A stretch of 64,000 nt of DNA from Allobosea sp. UNC402CLCol (GTDB lineage Bacteria > Pseudomonadota > Alphaproteobacteria > Rhizobiales > Beijerinckiaceae), in the NCBI RefSeq assembly GCF_000745475.1, contig NZ_JQJJ01000014.1, forward strand, positions 248,001 through 312,000. Direction: 5' to 3'. Position numbers and translations under genes: made by a program. Below the pieces are notes generated by a model. The model did no database searches. It worked only from the letters and a program-made list of their open reading frames with translations, and was not told the DNA's origin. Shown here piece by piece: positions 37,832 to 47,875 of this stretch (the first letter of the stretch is position 1; the number at the start of each line of letters is the position of its first letter).

Positions 37832-37846
37832 TTAGAATGGTTCTAA
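37832..37846. promoter_or_regulatory. Irr-box-like (iron control element) palindrome at the suf promoter
   Basis: TTAGAA-TGG-TTCTAA is a perfect inverted repeat of the form described for binding sites of Irr, the Fur-family heme/iron regulator of Rhizobiales. It lies just past the -10 box, where a bound protein would block initiation. The match to Irr is from the known consensus style; binding is not shown. Confidence 0.68.
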
Positions 37847-38024
37847 CAGCCGTGAACGAACGAAGAACAAAACGGTATGCCGCTCTCGGAAACCGGTTCG
37901 ACCTCGTTCTGGCCGGTTCGGACGGGCGGCTATAGCACGGCGCACAGGTGCGATTTCAAGCATTTCGTGTCGAGCCCGTGAGATCGCGGCCCGCGATGAC
38001 GAAGATGGAGCAGGCAGGACGGTG

Positions 38025-39227
38025 ATGGCGGCAAGGCGCGCCTATCTCGACCACAATGCCACGACCCCGGTGCGGCCGGAGGCGGTGGAGGCGGTCGCGC
38101 ATGCGTTGGCCCTGCCCGGCAACCCGTCCTCCGTTCATGGTGAAGGGCGCGCGGCCCGCGGCGCGATGGAACAGGCGCGCGAGCAGGTCGCCGCGCTCGT
38201 CGGTGCGAAGGCCGCGAATATCATCTTCACCAGCGGCGGCACCGAGGCGAATGTCACCGTGCTCTCGCCCGGACTGATGGATTGCGATGGCGGCCGCGAT
38301 TGTGTGCGGGTCCCGGCCTCGCTCCTGCTTCACAGCGCGAGCGAACATGCCTGCGTGCGCGATGGACATCGCTTCGCCGCCGGTTCCGCCGAGGAAATCC
38401 CTGTCGATCGCGACGGGCTCGTCGATCTCGTCTGGCTGGAGGCGCGGCTTGCCCGCTTCGCCGCCGAGATGCCTGGCGCGCGGGCGCTGGTCTCGATCCA
38501 TCTCGCCAATAACGAGACCGGGGTGATCCAGCCGGTCGCCGAGGCCGCTGTCATCGTTCACCGTCATGGCGGGCTTTTGCACAGCGATGCCGTGCAGGCT
38601 GCCGGCAAGATACCGATCGATATCGTGGCGCTCGGTGCCGATGCACTGACGCTGTCGGCCCATAAGATCGGCGGGCCGAAGGGGATCGGCGCTATCGTCT
38701 TCCGCACCGGCGCGCTCGAACTCGCGGACAAGCCGATGCGTGGCGGTGGTCAGGAGCGCGGCTGGCGGGCCGGAACCGAAAACTTGCCGGGAATCATTGG
38801 CTTCGGCGCTGCAGCTGAGATCGCGCGCAAGGCTCTGGGCGAGGAGGCGGCCCGGCTTGCCGTGTTGCGCGACAGGCTCGAAGCCGGCTTGCTGGCGCTT
38901 GCGCCGGAGACCGCGATCTTCGGCCGCCCGGTGGAACGCCTGCCCAATACCAGCGCCTTCGCGACGCCCGGCCTGAAGGCCGAGACACTTCTGATCAAGC
39001 TCGACCTGATGGGCGCGGCGCTGTCCTCCGGCTCGGCCTGCTCCTCGGGGAAGGTCAAGCGTTCGCATGTGCTCGATGCGATGAAAATCGACCCTGCCAT
39101 GAGCGCAGGGGCCTTGCGGGCCTCGCTCGGATGGACCACCTGCGAGGCGGACATCGATCTTTTCCTCGCGGCCTACGAAAAGCTCGTGGCTGCGCAAGCC
39201 GATCGGGGCGCCCGGGCTGCCGCCTGA
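38025..39227 (+). CDS. Cysteine desulfurase, NifS/IscS-like, first gene of the suf operon
   Basis: PLP enzyme of 400 residues that takes sulfur from cysteine for Fe-S cluster assembly. It starts MAARRAYLDHNATTPVRP with AGGA five bases before ATG 38025 (GTG 38022 is adjacent). The Schiff-base lysine is in LSAHKIGGPKGIGAI, and the sulfur-accepting Cys loop is SSGSACSSGKVKRSH, a longer class I-type loop. It is a different subfamily from the SufS encoded at 43185, so the operon has two desulfurases, as in other Rhizobiales. sufB follows after 62 bp. Confidence 0.93.
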   Translation: MAARRAYLDHNATTPVRPEAVEAVAHALALPGNPSSVHGEGRAARGAMEQAREQVAALVGAKAANIIFTSGGTEANVTVLSPGLMDCDGGRDCVRVPASLLLHSASEHACVRDGHRFAAGSAEEIPVDRDGLVDLVWLEARLARFAAEMPGARALVSIHLANNETGVIQPVAEAAVIVHRHGGLLHSDAVQAAGKIPIDIVALGADALTLSAHKIGGPKGIGAIVFRTGALELADKPMRGGGQERGWRAGTENLPGIIGFGAAAEIARKALGEEAARLAVLRDRLEAGLLALAPETAIFGRPVERLPNTSAFATPGLKAETLLIKLDLMGAALSSGSACSSGKVKRSHVLDAMKIDPAMSAGALRASLGWTTCEADIDLFLAAYEKLVAAQADRGARAAA

Positions 39228-39289
39228 CGCGTTCCGCAACACGAAGAAATTGAACCGGCGGGCCTTGAACCCGCACTGGAGACTGAGAA

Positions 39290-40762
<1,473 letters not shown>

Positions 40763-40780
40763 CGCCCGATCGTTTCCGAG

Positions 40781-40847
40781 ATGCCCGGGGCAAGCCCGGG
40801 CATGACGCCGAGACCAAGCGCGTCATGGTCGGGCCCGACCCGACCAT
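40781..40847. repeat. Two tandem REP-like hairpins between sufB and sufC
   Basis: Hairpin 1: ATGCCCGGG and CCCGGGCAT with a GCAAG loop (40781-40803), followed by GACGCCGAG. Hairpin 2: ATGGTCGGG and CCCGACCAT with a five-base CCCGA loop (40825-40847). The CCCGGGCATGACG end matches the other intergenic repeats here. They sit inside an operon, 25 bp upstream of the sufC start, and could slow or stop 3' decay of sufB RNA. Confidence 0.7.
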
Positions 40848-40872
40848 CTCCTGCAAGATGGAACTCTGAACA

Positions 40873-41625
40873 ATGCTCGAAATTCGCAATCTGGTCGTCA
40901 AGATCGCCGACGAGGACAAGCAGATCCTCAATGGCCTCAACCTCACCGTGAACGATGGCGAGGTCGCCGCGATCATGGGGCCGAACGGCTCCGGCAAGTC
41001 GACCCTGTCCTATGTCATCGCCGGCAAGGAGGACTATGAGGTCCTCGACGGCGAGATCCTGCTCAACGGCGAGAACGTGCTGGAGATGGAGGCCGACCAG
41101 CGCGCTGCGGCCGGCATCTTCCTGGCCTTCCAGTACCCGCTGGAGATCCCCGGCGTCGCCACCATGACCTTCCTGAAGGCCGCGATGAACGCGCAGCGCA
41201 AGGCGCGCGGGCAGGACGAGCTTCTGACGCCGGACTTCATCAAGCAGGTCAACGCCGCCGCCGACAAGCTCGGCATCGCCAAGGACATGCTGCGCCGTCC
41301 GCTCAATGTCGGCTTCTCCGGCGGTGAGAAGAAGCGCATGGAAATCCTTCAGATGGCTCTGCTTTCGCCGTCCATGTGCATCCTCGACGAGACCGATTCC
41401 GGCCTCGACATCGACGCGCTGCGCATCGTCGCCGAGGGCGTCAACGCGCTGCGCGACAAGAATCGCGGCTTCCTCGTCATCACCCACTATCAGCGCCTGC
41501 TCGACCATATCGTGCCGGACACCGTCCACGTCATGTCGAAGGGCAAGATCGTGAAGACCGGCGGCAAGGAGCTGGCGCTCGAGCTCGAGAAGTCGGGTTA
41601 CGCGTCCTATGGGGAGGCCGCCTGA
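40873..41625 (+). CDS. sufC: Fe-S cluster assembly ATPase SufC
   Basis: ABC-type ATPase of 250 residues that drives shape changes in the SufBCD scaffold. Walker A is GPNGSGKST, the signature [14 protein letters not shown], Walker [15 protein letters not shown] and the switch His is in ITHYQRLLD. It is soluble, with no membrane partner. The stop overlaps sufD (TGATG), so C and D are translationally coupled. Its upstream hairpins separate it from sufB. Confidence 0.97.
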   Translation: MLEIRNLVVKIADEDKQILNGLNLTVNDGEVAAIMGPNGSGKSTLSYVIAGKEDYEVLDGEILLNGENVLEMEADQRAAAGIFLAFQYPLEIPGVATMTFLKAAMNAQRKARGQDELLTPDFIKQVNAAADKLGIAKDMLRRPLNVGFSGGEKKRMEILQMALLSPSMCILDETDSGLDIDALRIVAEGVNALRDKNRGFLVITHYQRLLDHIVPDTVHVMSKGKIVKTGGKELALELEKSGYASYGEAA

Positions 41626-42974
41626 TGGCCATCGTCACCCCGCTGAAGACGGCGGCCGAGCAGACGCTGATCCAGCAGTTCGCTGACAGCAAGGCCGAGC
41701 TGCCGGGCGGCCCGGCCGTGCGCAAGTTGCGCGAGGACGCCTTCGCCGGCTTCGAGGCCAAGGGCCTGCCGCATCGCCGGCTCGAATCCTGGCGCTATAC
41801 CGACCTGCGCGCGCTGTTGCGCGAGGCCCGTCCGCTCGCCGACGGCGCCGCCGTCACCGAGGCGGTCAAGGCTCGCCTGGCCGCGCTGAAGCTCGACGGC
41901 CTGCGCCTCGTCCTGGTCGACGGCGTCTTCGCGCCCGACCTCTCGACGCTCGACGACATTCCGGAAGGCGTTTCGGTGCAGTCGCTGTCCGAGGCACTGG
42001 TCTCTCAGCGCGAGGGCCTGTCCCGCGTGCTGTCCGGCCCCTCGGTCGGCGCCGACGATACCGGGCTGATGCTCAACACCGCACTGATGCGCGACGGCGT
42101 CTTCGTCGAGATCGCCGAGGGCCGGAATCTGGAGCAGCCGATCGTCATCGTCTCCCTCGCTTCCGGCCATGAGGAGCGGGCGGTGTTCCACCGTTCGGTC
42201 GTGCTGGCGGCGCAGGGCAGCCGGGCGACCATCGTCGAGGTCAGCGAGGCGGCCGGCGAGGCGGCCCAGCAGATCAACGGTGCCATCGTCTTCGAGACCG
42301 GCGACGAGAGCGAGATCCAGCATGTCCGCATCGTGACGCGGCAGGCCGCGGCGAGCGTGCAGGTGCAGAGCCTGCTCGCGACCGTCGGCGCCCAGGCCAA
42401 GTTCGACTCCTTCGCCTTCGTCGCCAGGGCCGGCACGCTGCGCCAGCAGCATTTCGTCCGCTTCGCCGGCGAGCACAGCGAAATCGGCCTGCGCGGCGTC
42501 AATCTGCTGCGCGGCTCGGAGCATTCCGACGTCACGCTGATCGTCGACCATGAGGTGCCGCACGGCACCAGCCGCGAATTGTTCAAGACGATCGCCGGCG
42601 GCGAGTCGACCGGCGTCTTCCAGGGCAAGGTCGTCGTGCGCCCGCATGCGCAGAAGACCGATGGCAGCATGAAGAGCAACGCGCTGCTGCTGAATGACGG
42701 CGCGACGATGTTCAACAAGCCGGAGCTCGAGATCTTCGCCGACGACGTGGTCTGCGGCCATGGCGCGACCGTCGCGCAGATCGACGGCGACCAACTCTTC
42801 TACCTGATGGCGCGCGGCCTGCCGCGGCCCCAGGCGGAGGCGCTGGTGCTGCAGGCCTTCGCCGGCGAGGCGGCCGAGTTCATCGGCGACGAGAATGTGC
42901 GCGAGCTCGTCATGCACGAGGTCGAGTCCTGGCTCCAGGCCCGCGAGGCCGCCTCCGAGGTGAGCACCGTCTGA
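41625..42974 (+). CDS. sufD: Fe-S cluster assembly protein SufD
   Basis: SufD of 449 residues, the paralogue of SufB in the SufBC2D complex. The N-terminal part contains GLPHRRLESWRYTDLRALL, a SufD hallmark. The beta-helix core includes LMLNTALMRDGVFVEIAEG and AQKTDGSMKSNALLLND, and the C-terminus GDQLFYLMARGLPRPQAEAL contains the conserved region near the His used for iron entry (VVCGHGATV). ATG 41625 overlaps the sufC stop. Its own stop overlaps the following tautomerase gene. Confidence 0.96.
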   Translation: MAIVTPLKTAAEQTLIQQFADSKAELPGGPAVRKLREDAFAGFEAKGLPHRRLESWRYTDLRALLREARPLADGAAVTEAVKARLAALKLDGLRLVLVDGVFAPDLSTLDDIPEGVSVQSLSEALVSQREGLSRVLSGPSVGADDTGLMLNTALMRDGVFVEIAEGRNLEQPIVIVSLASGHEERAVFHRSVVLAAQGSRATIVEVSEAAGEAAQQINGAIVFETGDESEIQHVRIVTRQAAASVQVQSLLATVGAQAKFDSFAFVARAGTLRQQHFVRFAGEHSEIGLRGVNLLRGSEHSDVTLIVDHEVPHGTSRELFKTIAGGESTGVFQGKVVVRPHAQKTDGSMKSNALLLNDGATMFNKPELEIFADDVVCGHGATVAQIDGDQLFYLMARGLPRPQAEALVLQAFAGEAAEFIGDENVRELVMHEVESWLQAREAASEVSTV

Positions 42975-43180
42975 TGCCCTACATCAATCTCCAGATCACG
43001 AAGGGCGCGACGCGCGAACAGAAGGCGCAGATCGTCAAGGAGTTCACCGAGACCCTGGTGAAGGTGCTCGGCAAGAACCCGCAGAACACCCATATCGTGA
43101 TCCAGGAGATCGAGCGGGAGGATTGGGGGCATGCCGGCGCGCTCGTCGCCGACCGGCAGCCCGGTACCGGAAAGGCGTGA
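42974..43180 (+). CDS. 4-oxalocrotonate tautomerase-like protein inside the suf operon
   Basis: Small protein of 68 residues beginning MPYINLQITKGATREQKAQI. After Met removal the N-terminal Pro would be the catalytic base of the tautomerase superfamily. The rest (VKVLGKNPQNTHIVIQEIE, EDWGHAG) fits the 4-OT fold. Its ATG overlaps the sufD stop (TGATG) and sufS starts 4 bp after its end, so it is made with the Fe-S genes. A tautomerase is not a known Suf component. It may act on a keto or enol metabolite, or have a non-enzymatic role. Confidence 0.85.
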   Translation: MPYINLQITKGATREQKAQIVKEFTETLVKVLGKNPQNTHIVIQEIEREDWGHAGALVADRQPGTGKA

Positions 43181-43184
43181 GCAT

Positions 43185-44438
43185 ATGAACGCGGTGACCG
43201 GCCAGCCCGTACTGAAGCCCTATGACGTCGAGACGATCCGGCGGGATTTCCCGATCCTGTCGCGCGAGGTCTATGGCAAGCCGCTCGTCTATCTCGACAA
43301 CGCGGCCTCGGCCCAGAAGCCGAACGTGGTGATCGATACGATGTCGAAGCTGATGCGCGAGGATTATTCCAACGTCCATCGCGGGCTGCATTACCTCGCC
43401 AATGCCTCGACCGAAGCCTATGAGGCGGCGCGCGAAAGCGCGCGGCGCTTCCTCAACGCCAAGCATCTCGAGGAGATCGTCTTCACGCGCTCCTCGACCG
43501 GCGCGCTCAACACCGTCGCGTCCTCGCTCGGGCGCCACCTGAACCTCGGCGAGGGCGACGAGATCATCGTCTCGATCCTCGAGCACCACTCCAACATCGT
43601 GCCCTGGCATTACTGGCGCGAGCGGCATGGCGCCGTGCTGAAATGGGCACCGATCGACGAGGACGGCAATTTCCTCATCGAGGAATTCGAGAAGCTGATC
43701 ACCCCGCGCACCAAGGTCGTGGCGCTGACGCATATGTCGAACGCGACCGGCACCATCGTGCCGATCGCCGATGTGGCGAAGATCTGCCGGGCGCATGGCA
43801 TCCCGCTCGTCGTCGACGGCAGCCAGGGCGCGGTGCATCTGCCGGTCGACGTGCAGGCGCTGGGCTGCGACTTCTATGCTTTCACCGGCCACAAGACCTA
43901 TGGACCGACCGGTTCCGGCGTGCTCTGGGGCCGCAAGGAATGGCTCGACAAGCTGCCGCCCTATGAAGGCGGCGGCGAGATGATCGTGACCGTCACGGAA
44001 GACACCGTGACCTATAACGACCCGCCGCACCGTTTCGAGGCCGGCACGCCGGCGATCGTCGAGGCTGTGGGGCTGGGCGTCGCGCTCGACTACATGATGG
44101 CGCTCGGCCGCGAGAACATCGCCGCCCATGAGGCGAAGCTCGGCGCCTATGCGATGGAACGTCTCGGCGAGATGAATTCGATCCGCATCTTCGGCAAGGC
44201 ACGGGAGAAGGGTGCGATCGTCGCCTTCGAGATGAAGGGGGCCCATGCCCATGACGTCGCGACGGTGATCGACCGCGCCGGCGTGGCCGTTCGCGCGGGT
44301 ACCCATTGCGCGATGCCGCTTTTGGCACGATATGGGGTGACATCGACCTGCCGCGCCTCCTTCGGCCTCTACAACACGCTGGAAGAGGTCGACAAGCTGG
44401 TGGAAGCCCTGCGGAAGGCCGAAAACCTGTTCGCATGA
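43185..44438 (+). CDS. sufS: Cysteine desulfurase SufS
   Basis: Class II desulfurase of 417 residues that gives sulfur to the SufBCD scaffold. The N-terminus ETIRRDFPILSREVYGKPLV is typical. The PLP lysine is in FTGHKTYGPTGSGVLWG and the persulfide Cys in RAGTHCAMPLLARYG on the short class II loop. RASFGLYNTLEEVDKLV ends the protein. ATG 43185 is only 4 bp after the tautomerase gene. The next gene, sufT, overlaps its stop. No sufE or sufU is seen nearby, so the sulfur-transfer partner is elsewhere or not needed. Confidence 0.96.
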   Translation: MNAVTGQPVLKPYDVETIRRDFPILSREVYGKPLVYLDNAASAQKPNVVIDTMSKLMREDYSNVHRGLHYLANASTEAYEAARESARRFLNAKHLEEIVFTRSSTGALNTVASSLGRHLNLGEGDEIIVSILEHHSNIVPWHYWRERHGAVLKWAPIDEDGNFLIEEFEKLITPRTKVVALTHMSNATGTIVPIADVAKICRAHGIPLVVDGSQGAVHLPVDVQALGCDFYAFTGHKTYGPTGSGVLWGRKEWLDKLPPYEGGGEMIVTVTEDTVTYNDPPHRFEAGTPAIVEAVGLGVALDYMMALGRENIAAHEAKLGAYAMERLGEMNSIRIFGKAREKGAIVAFEMKGAHAHDVATVIDRAGVAVRAGTHCAMPLLARYGVTSTCRASFGLYNTLEEVDKLVEALRKAENLFA

Positions 44439-44854
44439 TATCGAGGATACGAGCCTTGGCCACGTCCGAACCCATCGCGCTGAAGGAAGACGGCTTTAAG
44501 CCGAACGAGCCGCAGGTCGGCTCCGCCGCGTCGCTTCCGCCTGAGGAGATCGACCGGCTGACGGACGATATCGTCGCGGCGCTGAAGACGGTCTACGATC
44601 CCGAGATCCCGGCCGACATCTACGAGCTCGGCCTGATCTACCGTGTCGACATCGCCGATGACCGGCAGGTCACCATCGATATGACGCTGACCGCGCCGGG
44701 TTGCCCGGTCGCGGGAGAGATGCCGGGCTGGGTCGAGAATGCGGTCAGCACCGTCAACGGCATCGCGGGTGTCACGGTCAACATGACCTTCGATCCGCCC
44801 TGGGACCAGTCGCGCATGTCCGACGAGGCCCGCGTCGCGCTCGACATGTGGTGA
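44435..44854 (+). CDS. sufT: SUF system assembly protein SufT (DUF59/MIP18 family)
   Basis: DUF59-type protein of about 139 residues that helps mature Fe-S enzymes. The N-terminus is divergent and polar (EPIALKEDGFKPNEPQVGSA). The MIP18 fold follows with AALKTVYDPEIPADIYELGL, and the conserved Cys is in LTAPGCPVAGEMPGW; VNMTFDPPWDQSRMS completes the family pattern. ATG 44435 overlaps the sufS stop by 4 bp (ATGA); TTG 44456 is an alternative after GAGG. It is the last gene of the continuous suf operon. Confidence 0.93.
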   Translation: MISRIRALATSEPIALKEDGFKPNEPQVGSAASLPPEEIDRLTDDIVAALKTVYDPEIPADIYELGLIYRVDIADDRQVTIDMTLTAPGCPVAGEMPGWVENAVSTVNGIAGVTVNMTFDPPWDQSRMSDEARVALDMW

Positions 44855-44957
44855 GCGCGACACCGGTCGCGTTGATGGATCGCATCTCATCGCTTCATTG
44901 GTGCTGAGCCCGCTCCGCTGGCAGGAATAGGCGCGTCATCCGCTCCCGGAGCTTGCC

Positions 44958-45848
44958 ATGCCCAGCTTTCCCTACGAGACCGTCGACGTCTTCACCGACC
45001 GCCCCTTCGGCGGCAACCAGCTCGCCGTCTTCACCGATGCGCGCGGGCTCTCGGATGCGCAGATGCAGTCGCTTGCGGCCGAGATGAACTATAGCGAGAC
45101 GACCTTCGTCCTGCCGCCGGACGATCCGGCCCACGATGCCAGAGTCCGGATCTTCACGCGCGCGCATGAAATGCCGTTCGCCGGCCACCCCAATGTCGGA
45201 ACGGCCTTCGTGCTCGCGCGCCACGGTCGCGACCGTGGCGGCGTGCTGCGCTTCGAGGAAATTGCCGGGCTGGTCGAGGTGAAGGTCGCGCGCGATGCCG
45301 CAGGCACCGTCACCGGCGCGACGATTGCTGCCCCGCAGGCCCTGACGAAGAGCATCGAATTGCCGGCCGACGCGATCGCCGGCTGCGCCGGTCTTTCGCC
45401 TTCAGATATCGTCGTGACGAACCACCGGCCGGTACGGGCCTCGGTCGGCGTTTTCTTCGTTCTCGCGGAGGTGACGCTGGAGGCGCTTTCGCGCGCCACG
45501 CCGGACCTCAGCCGGTTTCGGGCCGTCCGGGACAGCACGCCAGGCCTGGAGGGCCGCTTCTCGCTGTTCCTCTATGCGCGGGACGGCGCCAGCGATATCC
45601 GCGCCCGGATGTTCGCGCCGATCAGCGGCACATGGGAGGATCCGGCGACCGGAAGCGCCAGCGCCACGGTTGCCGCCCTGCTTCTCTCCCTCGGTAGCCA
45701 GGACGATGCGAGCTTCACGCTGACGCAGGGCGTCGAGATGGGCCGGCCCAGCCTTCTGCACCTGACCGCGCGCCGCGGCGAGGACGGCATCCGCGCCACT
45801 GTCGGCGGCTCCTGCGCGCAGATGTTCCGGGGCGAAGCGCTCCTATAG
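44958..45848 (+). CDS. PhzF family isomerase-like protein
   Basis: Protein of 296 residues of the PhzF/DapF-like fold. It begins MPSFPYETVDVFTDRPFGGN. The catalytic Glu is in MNYSETTFV. HEMPFAGHPNVGTAFVLARH and GTWEDPATGSASATVAALLL are the two family signatures. PhzF makes phenazine precursors, but most chromosomal homologues have unknown substrates; no phenazine genes are present here. The 3' end overlaps by 6 bp the end of the convergent MmcQ/YjbR gene. It separates sufT from sufA. Confidence 0.92.
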   Translation: MPSFPYETVDVFTDRPFGGNQLAVFTDARGLSDAQMQSLAAEMNYSETTFVLPPDDPAHDARVRIFTRAHEMPFAGHPNVGTAFVLARHGRDRGGVLRFEEIAGLVEVKVARDAAGTVTGATIAAPQALTKSIELPADAIAGCAGLSPSDIVVTNHRPVRASVGVFFVLAEVTLEALSRATPDLSRFRAVRDSTPGLEGRFSLFLYARDGASDIRARMFAPISGTWEDPATGSASATVAALLLSLGSQDDASFTLTQGVEMGRPSLLHLTARRGEDGIRATVGGSCAQMFRGEALL

Positions 45849-46199
45849 GCCCAGCTCCGCGCGCACCCGCTTCGTCAGCCCTGCCGCGGCGAGGCGGTGG
45901 CTTTCGCGCAGATAGTCCTGCAAGGCGTCGTCCGGCATGCTCTCGGGCGACAGCCACTGGATCCATTTCATGCCGCGCGAGGCGAGGTAGGGCGCGGGCC
46001 TCAGGCCCGGCTGCTCCCTCAGAATGTCGAAAGCCAGCGGCGAGCATTTGAAGCTCACCGCCATCTCACCGTCCTCCTGCGGCCGCGCGATGGCGAAGAC
46101 CTTGCCGCCGACCTTCCAGACATCCGCGCCGCCCCATTGCACGACATGGCTGGTCGCCGGCAGGGCGGCGCAGAAGGCATTGTAGGCCGCTTGCAGCAT
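45843..46199 (-). CDS. MmcQ/YjbR family protein
   Basis: Small protein of 118 residues. The YjbR pattern is clear: TSHVVQWGGADVWKVGGKVF, AVSFKCSPLAFDILREQPG and KWIQWLSPESMPDDALQDYL. The family has a double-wing DNA-binding-like fold; its role is not established. It lies 7 bp downstream of the dehydrogenase gene, probably as part of the same minus-strand transcript. Its last codons overlap the phzF-like stop. Confidence 0.9.
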   Translation of the reverse strand: MLQAAYNAFCAALPATSHVVQWGGADVWKVGGKVFAIARPQEDGEMAVSFKCSPLAFDILREQPGLRPAPYLASRGMKWIQWLSPESMPDDALQDYLRESHRLAAAGLTKRVRAELGL

Positions 46200-46206
46200 G
46201 GGAAGC

Positions 46207-47274
46207 TCAGTAGCTGTCGGCGTCGATGCCGTAGCGGGCGGCGGCGGCCTTGATCTGCGACCAGGTCTCGTCGTCGAGCGGGATGCCGGCGGCGGCGCGC
46301 TCGATCCGGACCTTCCGCTCCTTGTCTCCCGGCGCCAGGACGGGGTTGGCCGGGTCCTGCGGCTTGGCGGCGCGCACGAAGGCGAGGTAGCTGTCGATGC
46401 GGCTCTTGCGCAGCCCGGCATCGGGCTCGAGGCGGGCAGGGTCGATCAGCACGCCGAAGAGCGAATTGATGGTCCAGCTCTTTTGCGGCTTCTGGTCGAT
46501 GCGCGCCGCACCCATCAGCCCCGCCGAGAGCAATTCGGCGATCAGCGAAAGGCCGGCGCCCTTATGATCGCCGAAGGGCAGCAGCGCGCCGAGCGGCCGG
46601 TCCGGGCTGGCGAAGACATGGGAAGGGTCGGTCGTTGGGCGGCCCTCGCCGTCGATGATGTAGCCGGGCGGCACCTGCTCGCCCTTGTTGAGCGCGACGC
46701 GGGCCTTGCCATGCGCCATGCGGCTCGTCGCGAAATCGAGGATCAGCGGATCGCCGCCGGGGACGGGAATGCCGATCGCATGCGGGTTCGTGCCGAAGCG
46801 TGCTTCCTTGGCAGCGAAGGGGGCGACGATCGGCGGCCGGCCGGCGACATTGACCCAGAAGAAGGAGATCAGCCCGGCCGCCGCCGCAACCTCGGCATAA
46901 TGGCCGATGCGGCCGATATGGTGCGAATCGAGCAGGTTGACGATGGCGACGCCACCGGTCCTGGCCATCTCGACGGCGCGGTCGACGGCGTTGCGCGCGG
47001 TGGGTTGGCCGATGGCGATGTTGCCGTCGACGATCAGGAAGGGCGCCGCGTCGAGGCGGATCTCGCCCTTCGATTCGGGTTTGAGGTTTCCGTCGGCAAG
47101 GGACTGGAAATACAGCGGTATCATCCCGACGCCGTGGCTGTCATGGCCGCTCAGATTGGCGAGGACGAGGTGGTCGGCGGTCTCCTCGGCCTCCTCAGCG
47201 CTCCAGCCGGCCCTGGTGACCATGTCGCGGACGAGGGAGCGGAGGGCTTCGGGGCGGTGCAGGCGTTGAGGCAT
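46207..47274 (-). CDS. Ldh family oxidoreductase (malate/L-lactate/ureidoglycolate dehydrogenase type)
   Basis: NAD(P)-dependent dehydrogenase of 355 residues, not related to classical LDH/MDH. The N-terminal part has the catalytic His in LANLSGHDSHGVGM, and the cofactor part includes GVAIVNLLDSHHIGRIGHY and NPHAIGIPVPGGDPLILDFA. PLGALLPFGDHKGAGLSLIA is the last signature. Substrate is probably a 2-hydroxy acid. ATG 47274 (MPQRLHRPEALRSLV) is favoured; an upstream frame to 47370 lacks family sequence. It is probably co-transcribed with the MmcQ/YjbR gene. Confidence 0.9.
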   Translation of the reverse strand: MPQRLHRPEALRSLVRDMVTRAGWSAEEAEETADHLVLANLSGHDSHGVGMIPLYFQSLADGNLKPESKGEIRLDAAPFLIVDGNIAIGQPTARNAVDRAVEMARTGGVAIVNLLDSHHIGRIGHYAEVAAAAGLISFFWVNVAGRPPIVAPFAAKEARFGTNPHAIGIPVPGGDPLILDFATSRMAHGKARVALNKGEQVPPGYIIDGEGRPTTDPSHVFASPDRPLGALLPFGDHKGAGLSLIAELLSAGLMGAARIDQKPQKSWTINSLFGVLIDPARLEPDAGLRKSRIDSYLAFVRAAKPQDPANPVLAPGDKERKVRIERAAAGIPLDDETWSQIKAAAARYGIDADSY

Positions 47275-47479
47275 GGCTTCCCTGACGCTGGGATCGAAGG
47301 CGCTCCAGAGTGCATGCCGGAGGGCGAACCGCAATGCATCGCGCGCGAGGATGCCGGCGCATGAACGCATGGCGCGCCAGCTGTGTCGCGCCGCACCTCG
47401 ACGGAAGCGCGTGCAATCCCTATGTTAGGTCCATCATCTTGCTTCACCGGGCCTTGAACCCGGTCGAGGAGGGACAACA

Positions 47480-47869
47480 ATGTTTTCGATACCCGGGCTG
47501 AAGGTCATCTCTCTGACCGATGCAGCCGCTGCCCGCATCCGCGAGATCATGGCGCAGAGCGCGGGCGATGCCGCGCCGGCACTCGGCCTCAGGGTCGGCG
47601 TGAAGAAGGGTGGCTGCGCCGGCATGGAGTACACCTTCGAGATCGCCCGCGAGATCAATAAGGGTGACGAGGTCGTTTCCGAGAAGGACGCGACCGTGAT
47701 CGTCGATGCCAAGGCGGTGCTGTTCCTGCTCGGCACGGAGCTCGACTTCAGGACCGATCGCTTTTCCTCGACCTTCGTCTTCAACAACCCCAACCAGGTC
47801 TCGGCCTGCGGTTGCGGCGAATCGGTCGAGATCAAGCCGCGTGGCGAGAGCGCGTTCGCGGCGTCCTGA
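47480..47869 (+). CDS. sufA: Iron-sulfur cluster carrier SufA (HesB/IscA family)
   Basis: A-type carrier of 129 residues. The three conserved cysteines are present: one in KKGGCAGMEYTFE and two in SACGCGESVE near the C-terminus. It delivers clusters from SufBCD to targets. The N-terminus MFSIPGLKVISLTDAAAARI has a short extension; GAGGGACAAC precedes the ATG. In related genomes it directly follows sufT; here phzF-like, MmcQ and Ldh-type genes lie between them. It converges with the diguanylate cyclase gene 6 bp downstream. Confidence 0.95.
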   Translation: MFSIPGLKVISLTDAAAARIREIMAQSAGDAAPALGLRVGVKKGGCAGMEYTFEIAREINKGDEVVSEKDATVIVDAKAVLFLLGTELDFRTDRFSSTFVFNNPNQVSACGCGESVEIKPRGESAFAAS

Positions 47870-47875
47870 GCGGCG

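Noticed and set aside
44958..45848. Phenazine biosynthesis
   Set aside because: Only a PhzF-fold protein is present. No other phz genes are in the window, and PhzF homologues are common without phenazine production.
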